Positions 31,316 to 38,192 of a stretch of 41,678 bases of DNA are shown here, piece after piece (positions within the stretch are counted from its first letter, which is position 1; each line of letters starts with the position of its first letter). The DNA lies in the IMG/VR virus record IMGVR_UViG_3300023112_000038, positions 1-41,678 of that record; one strand, 5' to 3'. The stretch is from a virus. A program made the translations under genes and the position numbers. The notes under the pieces were generated by a model. It saw only the letters and a program-made list of their open reading frames with translations. It ran no database searches and had not been told where the DNA came from.

Positions 31316-32227
31316 ATGCCTAAGTACAGTGGATTAAAAAAGAAAATTATAGAAGAGTCTAAGGATAATTCTAAAACAGAGATGTATGAAAAATTTGATT
31401 ACTATAAAAGTATGTATTCAGATTTAAACGAAAACACTTTTAGGAGATACGTTAGAGAAGCTTTTCCAAAAGAAATCGTGGCAGATGTTAAAGTAGAAGT
31501 AGTATCAAGAGAAGAAATGAAATCACAAGCTGAAATAGATATTATCACTACTATATACAAAAATGAAGTTGTTGGTATAATCGGAGATACTCACTTTCCT
31601 TATTCAAGAAAAGGATATCTAGAATTTTGTCGTGATAAATTTCTAGAGCAAGGAGTCACTTGTATATGCCAAATAGGAGATTTGATAGATAACCACTGTT
31701 GGTCAAGGTTTGATTCAGATCCTTATTCAATAGATGGTATAACAGAGTATGAAAAGGCATATGAAGATGTACAAGTTTTCAAGGAAATTTTCAAAGATTT
31801 TGATAAAAAATTCATAGTTTTAGGAAACCATGATCGGATTCCCGTTAGACAACTTACTACGTTAGGTCTTCCAAGTTTTTTAATGAAATCATTTAAAGAA
31901 TTATTTGGATTAGACGATTGGGAAATATGTACGTCAAAGACTATTGATGGAACTGAGTATAGACATGGAGAAAAATGTACAGCAACGTTATTAACCGCAC
32001 AGAGAATGAGGAAGAATCTAGTATGTGGTCACAGTCATTCAAAAGCAGATATTCAAACACATGCTAATTGGGACTCGCTGATTTGGGGAATGCATGTTGG
32101 ATGTGGCGTAGACGATAAGAAACTAGCTTTCAGTTATGCTAAAGATGAAGTTCATAAATCAGTAATATCATGCGCAACAGTTCATTATGGAATTAGTCCT
32201 CAACTACATTTCATGAATTTAGATTAA
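31316..32227 (+). CDS. Calcineurin-type metallophosphoesterase with N-terminal helical domain, 303 aa
   Basis: Five metal-binding motifs of the family are visible: GDTH at 90-93, GDLID at 121-125, GNHD at 170-173, CGHSH near 240 and GMHVGCGVDD near 262. The N-terminal 60 residues (LKKKIIEESKDNSKTEMYEK, then LNENTFRRYVREAF) look like a helix-turn-helix. Substrate could be a nucleic acid or phosphorylated protein. AGAGGAG precedes the ATG. A second, smaller enzyme of the family lies at 32844. Confidence 0.88.
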   Translation: MPKYSGLKKKIIEESKDNSKTEMYEKFDYYKSMYSDLNENTFRRYVREAFPKEIVADVKVEVVSREEMKSQAEIDIITTIYKNEVVGIIGDTHFPYSRKGYLEFCRDKFLEQGVTCICQIGDLIDNHCWSRFDSDPYSIDGITEYEKAYEDVQVFKEIFKDFDKKFIVLGNHDRIPVRQLTTLGLPSFLMKSFKELFGLDDWEICTSKTIDGTEYRHGEKCTATLLTAQRMRKNLVCGHSHSKADIQTHANWDSLIWGMHVGCGVDDKKLAFSYAKDEVHKSVISCATVHYGISPQLHFMNLD

Positions 32228-32261
32228 TCTTAAAAATATATTCAAAAAATGATTTTTTCTC

Positions 32262-32289
32262 TTGACATATGCCAAAAAACATGTATACT
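32262..32289 (+). promoter_or_regulatory. Sigma70-type early promoter
   Basis: TTGACA at 32262-32267, 16 bases, TATACT at 32284-32289, then TGTATTAGAGTTGATTGA. Typical member of the shared early promoter family. Confidence 0.85.
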
Positions 32290-32325
32290 TGTATTAGAGT
32301 TGATTGATTAATTTGGGAGGCTATT

Positions 32326-32535
32326 ATGAAAAAGTATTATTTGGTATATTTTGACGAGGAGGATATTGAGAGAGTCAAAGAATTTGACTCGCTTAGCAAT
32401 GCTGCAGAATTCTGGAAATATGTTAAATTGGGAGATGTTTATAATTATTATAAATTGGACATTATGGTCGAGGGAAAAGATGTAACCGAAAAATTCAAAG
32501 ATACACTCGAAGGAAATTTTTGGTATTGTGATTAA
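32326..32535 (+). CDS. Hypothetical protein, 69 aa
   Basis: GGGAGG before the ATG. Acidic, aromatic-rich. Codons 16-22 contain a perfect 8-base-pair hairpin (32372-32390). No family recognised. Confidence 0.75.
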   Translation: MKKYYLVYFDEEDIERVKEFDSLSNAAEFWKYVKLGDVYNYYKLDIMVEGKDVTEKFKDTLEGNFWYCD

Positions 32536-32546
32536 AGGAGAATGAA

Positions 32547-32843
32547 ATGATAGAAATTATATTACTTTTATTATTATTCACTGTTTTATGTTTAGCAGAG
32601 TTTGATGCTGTTTTCAATAACACATTGAAATACTTTTTTTGTGTATTTCATGGAGTTGGAGTAATATCTATACTTTTGTTTCTCTTGAATATTGAACTAC
32701 AAGTATTAGCAGTGATAGGATTAATTTTTTATTGTATTAGATTTGCTTCTGTTACAGTAATTGAGATGAAAAATCCGATTCAATGTTCTTTATTATCACT
32801 AGTGTCTTTACTAATGATGTATTTTTATATGGGAGTAATTTAA
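32547..32843 (+). CDS. Small polytopic membrane protein, 98 aa
   Basis: AAAGGAGAA before the ATG. Almost entirely hydrophobic with three or four transmembrane helices (about residues 2-20, 28-48, 50-68 and 76-96). Could be involved in envelope changes or lysis timing, without direct evidence. Confidence 0.75.
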   Translation: MIEIILLLLLFTVLCLAEFDAVFNNTLKYFFCVFHGVGVISILLFLLNIELQVLAVIGLIFYCIRFASVTVIEMKNPIQCSLLSLVSLLMMYFYMGVI

Positions 32844-33374
32844 ATGAGTAATATATTTTTCACAGCGGATACACATTTCAGTCACCATAACATGGCACTA
32901 CTAAGAGGATTCTCTAGTGCTGAAGAACACGACGAAATATTAATACAAAATATCAATAATATGATTACAAGGCAAGATATTCTTTATATCTTAGGCGATA
33001 TGTGCTGGAAAAATACTTACGATGTATTTTACAATAGAATCAATTGTAAGAATATTCATTTGATTCTAGGAAATCACGATAAGCCCAATTTAAAGAATAA
33101 GAAATTGTTTGCTTCTGTTTCACAGATCAAAAACATTAAGCTGGATACAGCATTTATATCTATGTGTCATTTCCCAATTGCTTGTTGGGATCATTCACAC
33201 TGGGGTTCTTGGCATTTGCACGGTCATACACACGGTCAGTTCGTCGGTAGCGGCAAGTGTTACGATGCTGGAGTTGATAATAACAATCTAAAACCGATTT
33301 CATTTGATGATGTTAGAAGTATCATGAGAATATTAAAAGATAATAATAACTTAAAGACGAATATTTATTTTTAG
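32844..33374 (+). CDS. Metallophosphoesterase, 176 aa
   Basis: Compact phosphoesterase with all motifs: FTADTHFSHHN at the start, LGDMCW near 51, LGNHDKP near 75, MCHFPIACWD near 108 and LHGHTHG near 125. This is the form common in phages and bacteria as a stand-alone domain. Starts immediately after the previous stop (TAAATG). Substrate unknown. Confidence 0.9.
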   Translation: MSNIFFTADTHFSHHNMALLRGFSSAEEHDEILIQNINNMITRQDILYILGDMCWKNTYDVFYNRINCKNIHLILGNHDKPNLKNKKLFASVSQIKNIKLDTAFISMCHFPIACWDHSHWGSWHLHGHTHGQFVGSGKCYDAGVDNNNLKPISFDDVRSIMRILKDNNNLKTNIYF

Positions 33375-33383
33375 GAGAAGAGA

Positions 33384-33455
33384 ATGTGTGAAATTTTAGA
33401 AGTGTTAAAAATAATTCAACCATCTTTATGTTATACTATAATTGTTAATTGTTAA
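33384..33455 (+). CDS. Possible short leader peptide, 23 aa
   Basis: TAGGAGAAGAGA precedes an ATG at 33384 with a good ribosome site. The frame codes MCEILEVLKIIQPSLCYTII and ends at a TAA. It overlaps the promoter for the next gene, so it might be a leader or a chance frame. Low confidence. Confidence 0.35.
   Translation: MCEILEVLKIIQPSLCYTIIVNC
33429..33437 (+). promoter_or_regulatory. Extended -10 promoter for the pentapeptide-repeat gene
   Basis: TGTTATACT at 33429-33437 has the TGn element joined to TATACT. No clear -35 box is visible at 16-18 bases upstream, so it relies on the extended -10. The leader GTTAATTGTTAATTTA and GGAGA follow. Confidence 0.5.
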
Positions 33456-33475
33456 TTTATATTTTGGAGATTATT

Positions 33476-34168
33476 ATGAGAAAAGCAACATTAAAAAAGA
33501 AGATATTTGTTTTAAATACAAACAAACGTCTTTGGAACAGGTATAATAATTACGTAAATGGCGCTAATTTAAGTAGCGCCGATTTAAGATGTGCTAATTT
33601 AAGTAGCGCTGATTTACGTAGCGCCGATTTAAGTAGCGCCGATTTAAGTAGCGCCGATTTAAGATGTGCTAATTTAAGTAGCGCCAATTTGAGTTATGCC
33701 GATTTGAGTTATGCCGATTTGAGTTATGCCGATTTAAGATGTGCAAATTTAAGTAGCGCCAATTTGAGTTATGCCGATTTGAGTTGTGCCAATTTGAGTC
33801 GTGCCAATTTATGTGATGTTATGTATAACGCAACAACATCTTTTTTCGCATTGCAATGCCCAGAGGAAGGTTCTTTTATAGCTTATAAAAAAGCATCATG
33901 TTGTGTAGTAAAATTATTAATACCTGAAGATGCTAAAAGGAGTAGCGCTACATCTAGAAAATGTAGGGCGTCAAAAGCTAAGGTATTAGAAATTAAAAAT
34001 ATTAAAACTGGTGAAAATTTAAATGATGTTTGTAGTAATTGGGATAAAAATTTTATATATACTATTGGAGAAATTATTGAAGTTGATAATTTTGATAAAG
34101 ATAGATGGTGTGAATGTGCACCAGGAATTCATTTTTTCATAACAAGACAAGAAGCTGAATTATATTAA
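33476..34168 (+). CDS. Pentapeptide-repeat protein with DUF5758-like C-terminus, 230 aa
   Basis: Start at ATG 33476 after TTTGGAGA; an earlier in-frame start (33449) lies within the promoter. Residues 30-114 are 17 unbroken pentapeptides of the A(D/N)LxX type, which fold as a right-handed square beta helix that can mimic DNA. The C-terminal half, with FIAYKKASCC, AKRSSATSRKCRASKAKVLEI and WCECAPGIHFFITRQEAELY, is the domain commonly attached to phage pentapeptide repeats (DUF5758 by pattern). Possible roles include inhibiting DNA gyrase or another DNA-binding enzyme, as some family members do. Confidence 0.88.
   Translation: MRKATLKKKIFVLNTNKRLWNRYNNYVNGANLSSADLRCANLSSADLRSADLSSADLSSADLRCANLSSANLSYADLSYADLSYADLRCANLSSANLSYADLSCANLSRANLCDVMYNATTSFFALQCPEEGSFIAYKKASCCVVKLLIPEDAKRSSATSRKCRASKAKVLEIKNIKTGENLNDVCSNWDKNFIYTIGEIIEVDNFDKDRWCECAPGIHFFITRQEAELY
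33562..33819 (+). repeat. 15-base coding repeat of the pentapeptide gene
   Basis: Seventeen 15-base units such as GCCGATTTAAGTAGC and close variants, each coding one pentapeptide. The region is more GC-rich than its surroundings and prone to unit gain or loss. Confidence 0.85.
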
Positions 34169-34187
34169 TATTTTTATAATTTTTCTA

Positions 34188-34216
34188 TTGACAAGTAACT
34201 TTAAATATGTTATACT
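34188..34216 (+). promoter_or_regulatory. Sigma70-type promoter
   Basis: TTGACA at 34188-34193, 17 bases, TATACT at 34211-34216, then ATATTTGTTGATTAG. Confidence 0.8.
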
Positions 34217-34253
34217 ATATTTGTTGATTAGTTAATTTATTTTGGAGGAAAAT

Positions 34254-34358
34254 ATGAAATATGTTATAGGAAATAATCTTATGTCAAATATTGACAATAG
34301 AACAAATATTATAAATAATGTGAATGATTCAAGACAACAAAAACTCAAAAGAAGATAA
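34254..34358 (+). CDS. Tiny hypothetical protein, 34 aa
   Basis: TTTGGAGG 7 bases before an ATG at 34254. The product is Asn-rich with a basic end (RQQKLKRR). It has its own good promoter and ribosome site, which supports expression. No recognised family. Confidence 0.55.
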   Translation: MKYVIGNNLMSNIDNRTNIINNVNDSRQQKLKRR

Positions 34359-34362
34359 TTAA

Positions 34363-34391
34363 TTGACAAATTGAATTAAATATTATATAAA
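34363..34391 (+). promoter_or_regulatory. Promoter before the tagged gene at 34426
   Basis: TTGACA at 34363-34368, 17 bases, TATAAA at 34386-34391. The -10 is part of TATAAATA (34386-34393), so late use is also possible. Confidence 0.6.
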
Positions 34392-34662
34392 TAAATTAGA
34401 TAATTAATAATTGGGAGAAACAAAAATGAGTAAATTAGTAAAAGAAGACGGTAAATGGTTTTTAAAAGAAGCAAAAAATATTGAAGCGGATGAAATGCTT
34501 ATGAAATATAAAGATGCTTTAAAGAGTGCTGAAGAAATGTTAAAAAATAAAGATTTGACAAATAACACAAAGAAAAATTTGAAGAATCAAATAGCGGCAT
34601 ATAAAGAATGGATAACTTTTTGGAATAAGCAATTATAAATAAATTAGATAATTAATAATTGG
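34385..34662 (+). repeat. Duplicated leader of about 29 bases
   Basis: A block reading TATAAATAAATTAGATAA then TTAATAATTGG is found at 34386-34414 and again at 34634-34662, each directly upstream of a gene start (34426 and 34666). The match stops at the ribosome site: GGGAGAAACAAAA in the first, GGAGA in the second. Confidence 0.75.
34426..34638 (+). CDS. Hypothetical protein with KEDGKW N-terminal tag, 70 aa
   Basis: Starts MSKLVKEDGKWFLKEA, like the genes at 12536 and 12853. The rest is a helical, Lys-rich segment (about 25-70). GGGAG is well placed before the ATG. The common opening suggests a shared signal or origin. Confidence 0.75.
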   Translation: MSKLVKEDGKWFLKEAKNIEADEMLMKYKDALKSAEEMLKNKDLTNNTKKNLKNQIAAYKEWITFWNKQL

Positions 34663-34665
34663 AGA

Positions 34666-34866
34666 ATGGAAAGTAAAGAGAAAACAAATGGAGGAATTAT
34701 TATTCCTGAATCAGCTAAAGAAAAACAAGAAGAAGCTGAAATCATTGCTGTAGGTAAAGGAAAATTACTTGATAGCGGAGAAAGATTATCAATGGACGTG
34801 AAAGTCGGTGATAAAGTATTATTAAACAAGTATAGTGGAATGCCTTCTATGCCTGGAATGATGTAA
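34666..34866 (+). CDS. Truncated GroES-like co-chaperonin, 66 aa
   Basis: Reads as the central part of Gro[22 protein letters not shown] matches the mobile loop (GGI...) and the strand after it, then [12 protein letters not shown] and [16 protein letters not shown]. The N-terminal strand of GroES (IRPL.DRV.VK) and the final 25 or so residues are missing. In their place the C-terminus is GMPSMPGMM, which recalls the Gly/Met tail of GroEL. The start codon follows GGAGA with only one base of spacing, a poor site. T4 uses gp31 instead of GroES to fold its capsid protein; this could be a cut-down equivalent or a decaying fragment. Confidence 0.7.
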   Translation: MESKEKTNGGIIIPESAKEKQEEAEIIAVGKGKLLDSGERLSMDVKVGDKVLLNKYSGMPSMPGMM

Positions 34867-34895
34867 AATCTACTCCTAATTTTATATAAATTGTG

Positions 34896-34943
34896 TCCCT
34901 AAATATATTGATATTTTATTTGTCATATATTTAGGGATTTTTT
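34896..34943 (+). terminator. Strong Rho-independent terminator
   Basis: TCCCTAAATATAT (34896-34908) pairs perfectly with ATATATTTAGGGA (34925-34937), 13 base pairs, loop 16 bases, followed by six T. It ends transcription after the GroES-like gene, just before the promoter at 34954. Confidence 0.9.
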
Positions 34944-34953
34944 GTATTTTCTC

Positions 34954-34981
34954 TTGACATTTCTAAAAATATCTGTATACT
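34954..34981 (+). promoter_or_regulatory. Sigma70-type early promoter
   Basis: TTGACA at 34954-34959, 16 bases, TATACT at 34976-34981, then TATATTAGAGTTGATTGATT. Same family as 32262 and 37605. Confidence 0.85.
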
Positions 34982-35022
34982 TATATTAGAGTTGATTGAT
35001 TAACTTAGGACGGAGAATTAAG

Positions 35023-35214
35023 ATGAAAAAGTTACTTGATAAGATTTTAGAATTTTTTCTATGTGAAGAAGGAAATTTGTTAATGAAAGAACAAAAGAAA
35101 TTTGAGAGAGAGATTAGAAATTGTCAACAGTGGGATTTGGAGATTCGATCATATGATAGAGAGATGAATAGGATAAATGAAGAAATTAGAAGAGCACAGA
35201 AATGTACTTGGTAG
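35023..35214 (+). CDS. Hypothetical charged protein, 63 aa
   Basis: Start at ATG 35023 after CGGAGAATTAAG. Helical, rich in Glu, Arg and Lys, likely a short coiled coil (KKFEREIRNCQQWDLEIRSY). A hydrophobic patch at residues 6-12 is too short for a membrane helix. It precedes the lysin gene, so an antagonist or partner role is thinkable but not shown. Confidence 0.7.
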   Translation: MKKLLDKILEFFLCEEGNLLMKEQKKFEREIRNCQQWDLEIRSYDREMNRINEEIRRAQKCTW

Positions 35215-35247
35215 TAGACTAATATTTTTTAATGTGAGGAGATTTAA

Positions 35248-35697
35248 ATGAGATTATTTTTGATTATTATTTTTATGTGTGGTAGTTGTTTTGCTAAAGG
35301 TTCATTGGAAAAGAGTTCAATAGATACAGCAAAATACATTTACAAATATTTTTCAGCAACCGAATTCAAAGAAGCAGCTGCTATTATAACATCGCAAACA
35401 ATACTTGAAACGGGATGGTATCGTTCCGATATTCACAATGAATATAATAATTATTTCTCTGTAAAGAGAAGATGGACAAAAGAATGCAACGAAAAACCTA
35501 TTCTTTGTATGAAAAAATTTGGTTCTCTTAAAGAGCAACTTGATTACATGTACAGATATTTTGTTAGAAAAGGATATAGTATAGGCAAAGACGGGTTTTT
35601 TAAATCTCTTACTGAAAAAGGTTATGCAGAAGATCCAGAATACAACAATAAAGTTTCTAGTGTTATCAGGTCATTAGTCAAAAGAAATATAATATAA
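35248..35697 (+). CDS. Secreted glucosaminidase-like lysin (GH73 / Bax-FlgJ type), 149 aa
   Basis: N-terminal signal peptide (MRLFLIIIFMCGSCFA, cleavage near residue 17). Then AAAIITSQTILETGWYRSD with Glu in ETG(W), the catalytic Glu of the family, NEYNNYFSVK (NlFgiK in relatives) and late GYAEDPEYNNKVSSVI, all in the order seen in N-acetylglucosaminidases of the FlgJ and Bax type. It would cut peptidoglycan in the periplasm, reached by the Sec pathway, so lysis may not need a large-hole holin. TGAGGAG precedes the ATG. Confidence 0.82.
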   Translation: MRLFLIIIFMCGSCFAKGSLEKSSIDTAKYIYKYFSATEFKEAAAIITSQTILETGWYRSDIHNEYNNYFSVKRRWTKECNEKPILCMKKFGSLKEQLDYMYRYFVRKGYSIGKDGFFKSLTEKGYAEDPEYNNKVSSVIRSLVKRNII

Positions 35698-35708
35698 TGG
35701 GGGCCAGG

Positions 35709-36038
35709 ATGAGAAGAATACGAAGAAGAAACAAATTTAGTTTTCCTTTAATGATCATATTTTTAACAGCATTACTACTTTTTATCACAATAAGTAAAGA
35801 GAATGAAAGTATATCTATGTGCGAGGAATATGATATAAGAGTGGGTAATGTGTATAAATCGCTCAATAAGAATCCTTTCAGAGAAGAAATACTTCTTCAA
35901 GAGATACTAGAAGTCAAAGGAGATTACTATAAGTACAAGATAACACATAATACAAACTCATATACTGGATCAAGTATGTGTAGCGACTTTTCATATTCAT
36001 ATAAACTAATAAAAACAAACAAAAAGGATGTTAGATGA
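35709..36038 (+). CDS. Single-pass membrane protein, 109 aa
   Basis: Two starts compete: ATG 35697 overlapping the lysin stop (TAATG) and ATG 35709 with GGGGG about 6 bases upstream. The second is listed. A basic N-terminus (MRRIRRRNK) precedes one transmembrane helix (FPLMIIFLTALLLFITI), leaving a periplasmic C-terminal domain with two Cys. This layout suits a pinholin, antiholin or lysis regulator next to the lysin, but no family is recognised. Confidence 0.7.
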   Translation: MRRIRRRNKFSFPLMIIFLTALLLFITISKENESISMCEEYDIRVGNVYKSLNKNPFREEILLQEILEVKGDYYKYKITHNTNSYTGSSMCSDFSYSYKLIKTNKKDVR

Positions 36039-36193
36039 ATAACAAAAAGTATATTTTCAGATGTCAGCACGAAGGATGTGGTATACCATGTGTAGTAGTA
36101 ATGGAATCGCTGTTTAATGATTGTGAACCGACATCGTGTGTGTGTGGAGAAGGTTCAGTGGAATTTAAACTTATAAAAGTGGAGGAGTTATGA
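36035..36193 (+). CDS. Small zinc-ribbon-like protein, 52 aa
   Basis: ATG overlaps the stop of the gene before (ATGA). Cys at residues 10, 15, 19, 30, 35 and 37, including a CVCG pair; His12 is also near. Likely metal-bound. The stop overlaps the start of the next tiny gene. Function unknown. Confidence 0.65.
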   Translation: MNNKKYIFRCQHEGCGIPCVVVMESLFNDCEPTSCVCGEGSVEFKLIKVEEL

Positions 36194-36282
36194 AAGAAAA
36201 GAATTGTGGCACATGTGGTTTTTTTATGAGTGGATATTGTATTGTTAAAAACTGCCCATATAAAAAGAAAGAAGAAAAATAA
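36190..36282 (+). CDS. Tiny four-cysteine protein, 30 aa
   Basis: GGAGG 5 bases before the ATG, and 4-base overlap with the preceding stop. Sequence begins MKEKNCGTCGFFMSGYC and continues to CPYKKKE. The CxxC, then C and CPY pattern matches the 44-residue protein at 23693, so these are probably relatives that bind one zinc. Confidence 0.6.
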   Translation: MKEKNCGTCGFFMSGYCIVKNCPYKKKEEK

Positions 36283-36300
36283 TTAATCATAGGAGGTAAC

Positions 36301-36429
36301 ATGTTTATAGTTCTCAAATATCTAATGTTTATTGCTCTAGTTGGATACGCAACACAACGAATCTACAAACTAGAGAAGACTATAAAAAAACTTAAAACAG
36401 AAAAGCTTGAAATGGGGGGTATTAGATGA
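36301..36429 (+). CDS. Small membrane-anchored coil, 42 aa
   Basis: AGGAGGTAAC before the ATG. One N-terminal hydrophobic helix (FIVLKYLMFIALVGYA), then a basic coil (KLEKTIKKLKTEKLE). Stop overlaps the next start. Unknown role. Confidence 0.65.
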   Translation: MFIVLKYLMFIALVGYATQRIYKLEKTIKKLKTEKLEMGGIR

Positions 36430-36743
36430 GAACCATTGAAAATATCTACGACGATTTAGACGAATTGCTAGATCGCACAGCAGATAAATACGAAATGGAC
36501 TCGGAAACTATTATGGAATATGATCATCTTATGCATGAATTAGCTGTTGAATCAGAAATAGTAATGAAACTAATAGATAGATTTGATGAGACTCATATGT
36601 ATACATTCCCATATGGAGTAAAAGATTTCAGGAAATTCATTGAAGAGATTACCAATAAACTAACCAATAGTGAATTAATTAGTATATTCACTTTTATGGA
36701 TAGAGATGTTAAGGACAAACTTAAGAAACTTTTAGAAAACTAA
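36426..36743 (+). CDS. Hypothetical acidic helical protein, 105 aa
   Basis: GGGGGG about 7 bases before the ATG. All-helical look with many Asp and Glu and few Cys. No motif recognised. Stop is followed at once by the ribosome site of the exported protein. Confidence 0.75.
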   Translation: MRTIENIYDDLDELLDRTADKYEMDSETIMEYDHLMHELAVESEIVMKLIDRFDETHMYTFPYGVKDFRKFIEEITNKLTNSELISIFTFMDRDVKDKLKKLLEN

Positions 36744-36758
36744 AAAGGAGAAACTGAC

Positions 36759-37268
36759 GTGAAAAAAGTGTGTATTTTAATTTTAATGATGTTATTTTGT
36801 TTCAATCTCAGCGCAATTTATGAGAACAACGCTAAAGACAGGCAGACCATGAAAAAAGTATCTAAGTATAGATTTGATACGTATTTGAAATTAGTTGAAG
36901 TATCCAGGAAGATTAAAACAATCTCTTTAATTGCATCAATAGTTATGACAGACAAAGATACAAGTGTAAAGACTAAAAATGATATCATTGAGGTATACGG
37001 AAAAAGTTTATCCAAACTACAAAAAATAAAACATCAATTTACTACAATTACTAAAGAGGATATTGATAAAAAAGGATTCATTTTAGTTAGTAAAAAATAT
37101 GTTGAACAGACTACTAGAGTTAGCGCAATGACAGGTGCTATAAGTGGAGCTCGAGAGATGCTAGTTGTATTAGAAGCTAATAAGTGTCCTAAAGATGTTA
37201 TAACTCATGTTAAGAGTTTCAAAGATGAATTGATTAAACGCATTAATACTTTACAAATAAAGAAATAA
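36759..37268 (+). CDS. Exported helical protein, 169 aa
   Basis: GTG start at 36759 after AAAGGAGA. A Sec-type signal peptide (MKKVCILILMMLFCFNLSA, likely cut after LSA) leads to a helical, Lys-rich periplasmic body. Near residues 118-130 there is a small-residue segment (SAMTGAISGA). Could be an envelope or exclusion factor. No family recognised. Confidence 0.75.
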   Translation: MKKVCILILMMLFCFNLSAIYENNAKDRQTMKKVSKYRFDTYLKLVEVSRKIKTISLIASIVMTDKDTSVKTKNDIIEVYGKSLSKLQKIKHQFTTITKEDIDKKGFILVSKKYVEQTTRVSAMTGAISGAREMLVVLEANKCPKDVITHVKSFKDELIKRINTLQIKK

Positions 37269-37282
37269 TTCAGGAGATAAAA

Positions 37283-37585
37283 TTGATTAAACAAATTAAA
37301 TGTTTAGGGGAAATTATTCAAGAGGGAGATTCAGTGGTAGCTGTTGGTGCCAATTGGTGTTCCAATTGCAAGATGTTCAAGCCGATATACGAAGAAATTT
37401 CAAATGAAGTAGAGCAACTATCCTTTCATGAAATAGATGCTACAATGAAATCTAAGTTTGTTGCTGAGTATAAAATAGGAACTCTTCCGACATTTCTATA
37501 TTTCAAAGATGGTGAATTCGTTGATAAATTCGTTGGAACAACTATAAAAAGAATTTTCAAAGAGTGGCTAGAATCACACAAATAA
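37283..37585 (+). CDS. Thioredoxin-like protein, 100 aa
   Basis: TTG start at 37283 after CAGGAGA. ANWCSNCKMFKPIY carries the WCxxC redox site (Cys-Ser-Asn-Cys, where thioredoxin has CGPC). A cis-Pro loop is seen in GTLPTFLYFKDG, the usual second hallmark. No signal peptide, so cytoplasmic; it could supply electrons to ribonucleotide reductase, which is not in this window, or act on other phage enzymes. Confidence 0.88.
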   Translation: MIKQIKCLGEIIQEGDSVVAVGANWCSNCKMFKPIYEEISNEVEQLSFHEIDATMKSKFVAEYKIGTLPTFLYFKDGEFVDKFVGTTIKRIFKEWLESHK

Positions 37586-37604
37586 ATATTTTTCAAAAAA
37601 CTCC

Positions 37605-37633
37605 TTGACATTATCCAAAAAATAAACTATACT
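37605..37633 (+). promoter_or_regulatory. Sigma70-type early promoter
   Basis: TTGACA at 37605-37610, 17 bases, TATACT at 37628-37633, then TATATTAGAGTTGATTG. Confidence 0.85.
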
Positions 37634-37671
37634 TATATTAGAGTTGATTGTTAATATTCAAGGAGACTATC

Positions 37672-37875
37672 ATGACAAATTACTCAACGGATATCAAAGT
37701 TAAAGAAATAGAAAAAAGAATGTCTGAAAATGGATTTAGTGTAGATGTATACTATAACACTTATTCAGATGAATATTGTATGAATACTTCTAACTGGAAA
37801 ACCATGAAGACCGAGGATATAATATTAGAATATAAAGAATTCAATAAAGTGAAAATCGAGTTAAATATCTATTAG
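37672..37875 (+). CDS. Hypothetical protein, 67 aa
   Basis: Start at ATG 37672 after AAGGAGA. KEIEKRMSENGFSVDVYYN at about residues 11-29 again shows the helix, GF, strand pattern of the early small genes. Unknown function. Confidence 0.75.
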   Translation: MTNYSTDIKVKEIEKRMSENGFSVDVYYNTYSDEYCMNTSNWKTMKTEDIILEYKEFNKVKIELNIY

Positions 37876-37884
37876 GAGGTTATC

Positions 37885-38100
37885 ATGACTTATTCAGAAT
37901 TCGAAAAAATAACTGAGAAATTTGGTATTAGTTTCGATAAAGCTTTTGGAGCAAGATGTTTTATTGGCTCAGCTTCTCTATACTCAAAGAAAATTCAAGC
38001 CCATAAAAGAGAAGATTTGAACAGCCTTTATATGAAACATGAGTTCAAATATGTAGATAAGGCTATAGATGCCTTGTTTGAAGTTGAAGAGACTGTTTAA
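37885..38100 (+). CDS. Hypothetical protein, 71 aa
   Basis: TAGGAGG before the ATG. Opens MTYSEFEKITEKFG, matching the opening of the gene at 11146. The rest differs. Soluble. Confidence 0.75.
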   Translation: MTYSEFEKITEKFGISFDKAFGARCFIGSASLYSKKIQAHKREDLNSLYMKHEFKYVDKAIDALFEVEETV

Positions 38101-38124
38101 ATCAATTCTGAGCGGTCTAAATTA

Positions 38125-38192
38125 GTTTCTAAGAAAGAAACACAGAAAACGAATACTAACTTATAGGTATTCGTTTTATCGATCTTAGAAAC
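38125..38192 (+). other. Nested hairpin RNA element
   Basis: Outer arms GTTTCTAAGA (38125-38134) and TCTTAGAAAC (38183-38192) pair perfectly over 10 bases. Inside them lies the inner hairpin at 38149-38174. The whole sits between two genes, just before the GTG start at 38210. It may be a processed or regulated leader, not just a terminator. Confidence 0.6.
38149..38177 (+). terminator. Candidate intrinsic terminator inside the nested element
   Basis: ACGAATAC (38149-38156), loop of 10, GTATTCGT (38167-38174), then TTTT to 38177. Eight base pairs and a short T run. Preceded by an A run, so it could work in either direction. Confidence 0.6.

Noticed and set aside
33562-33819. CRISPR-like or satellite repeat
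   Set aside because: Units are contiguous 15-base repeats in frame within one gene and code for pentapeptides; there are no spacers.
38101-38192. A tRNA gene, suggested by AGCGGTCTAAATTAG and a 5-base stem with a 7-base loop
   Set aside because: No 7-base acceptor pairing, no normal T arm (GGTTCGA-type), and the loop lacks the invariant T before the anticodon. Kept only as an unnamed structured element.
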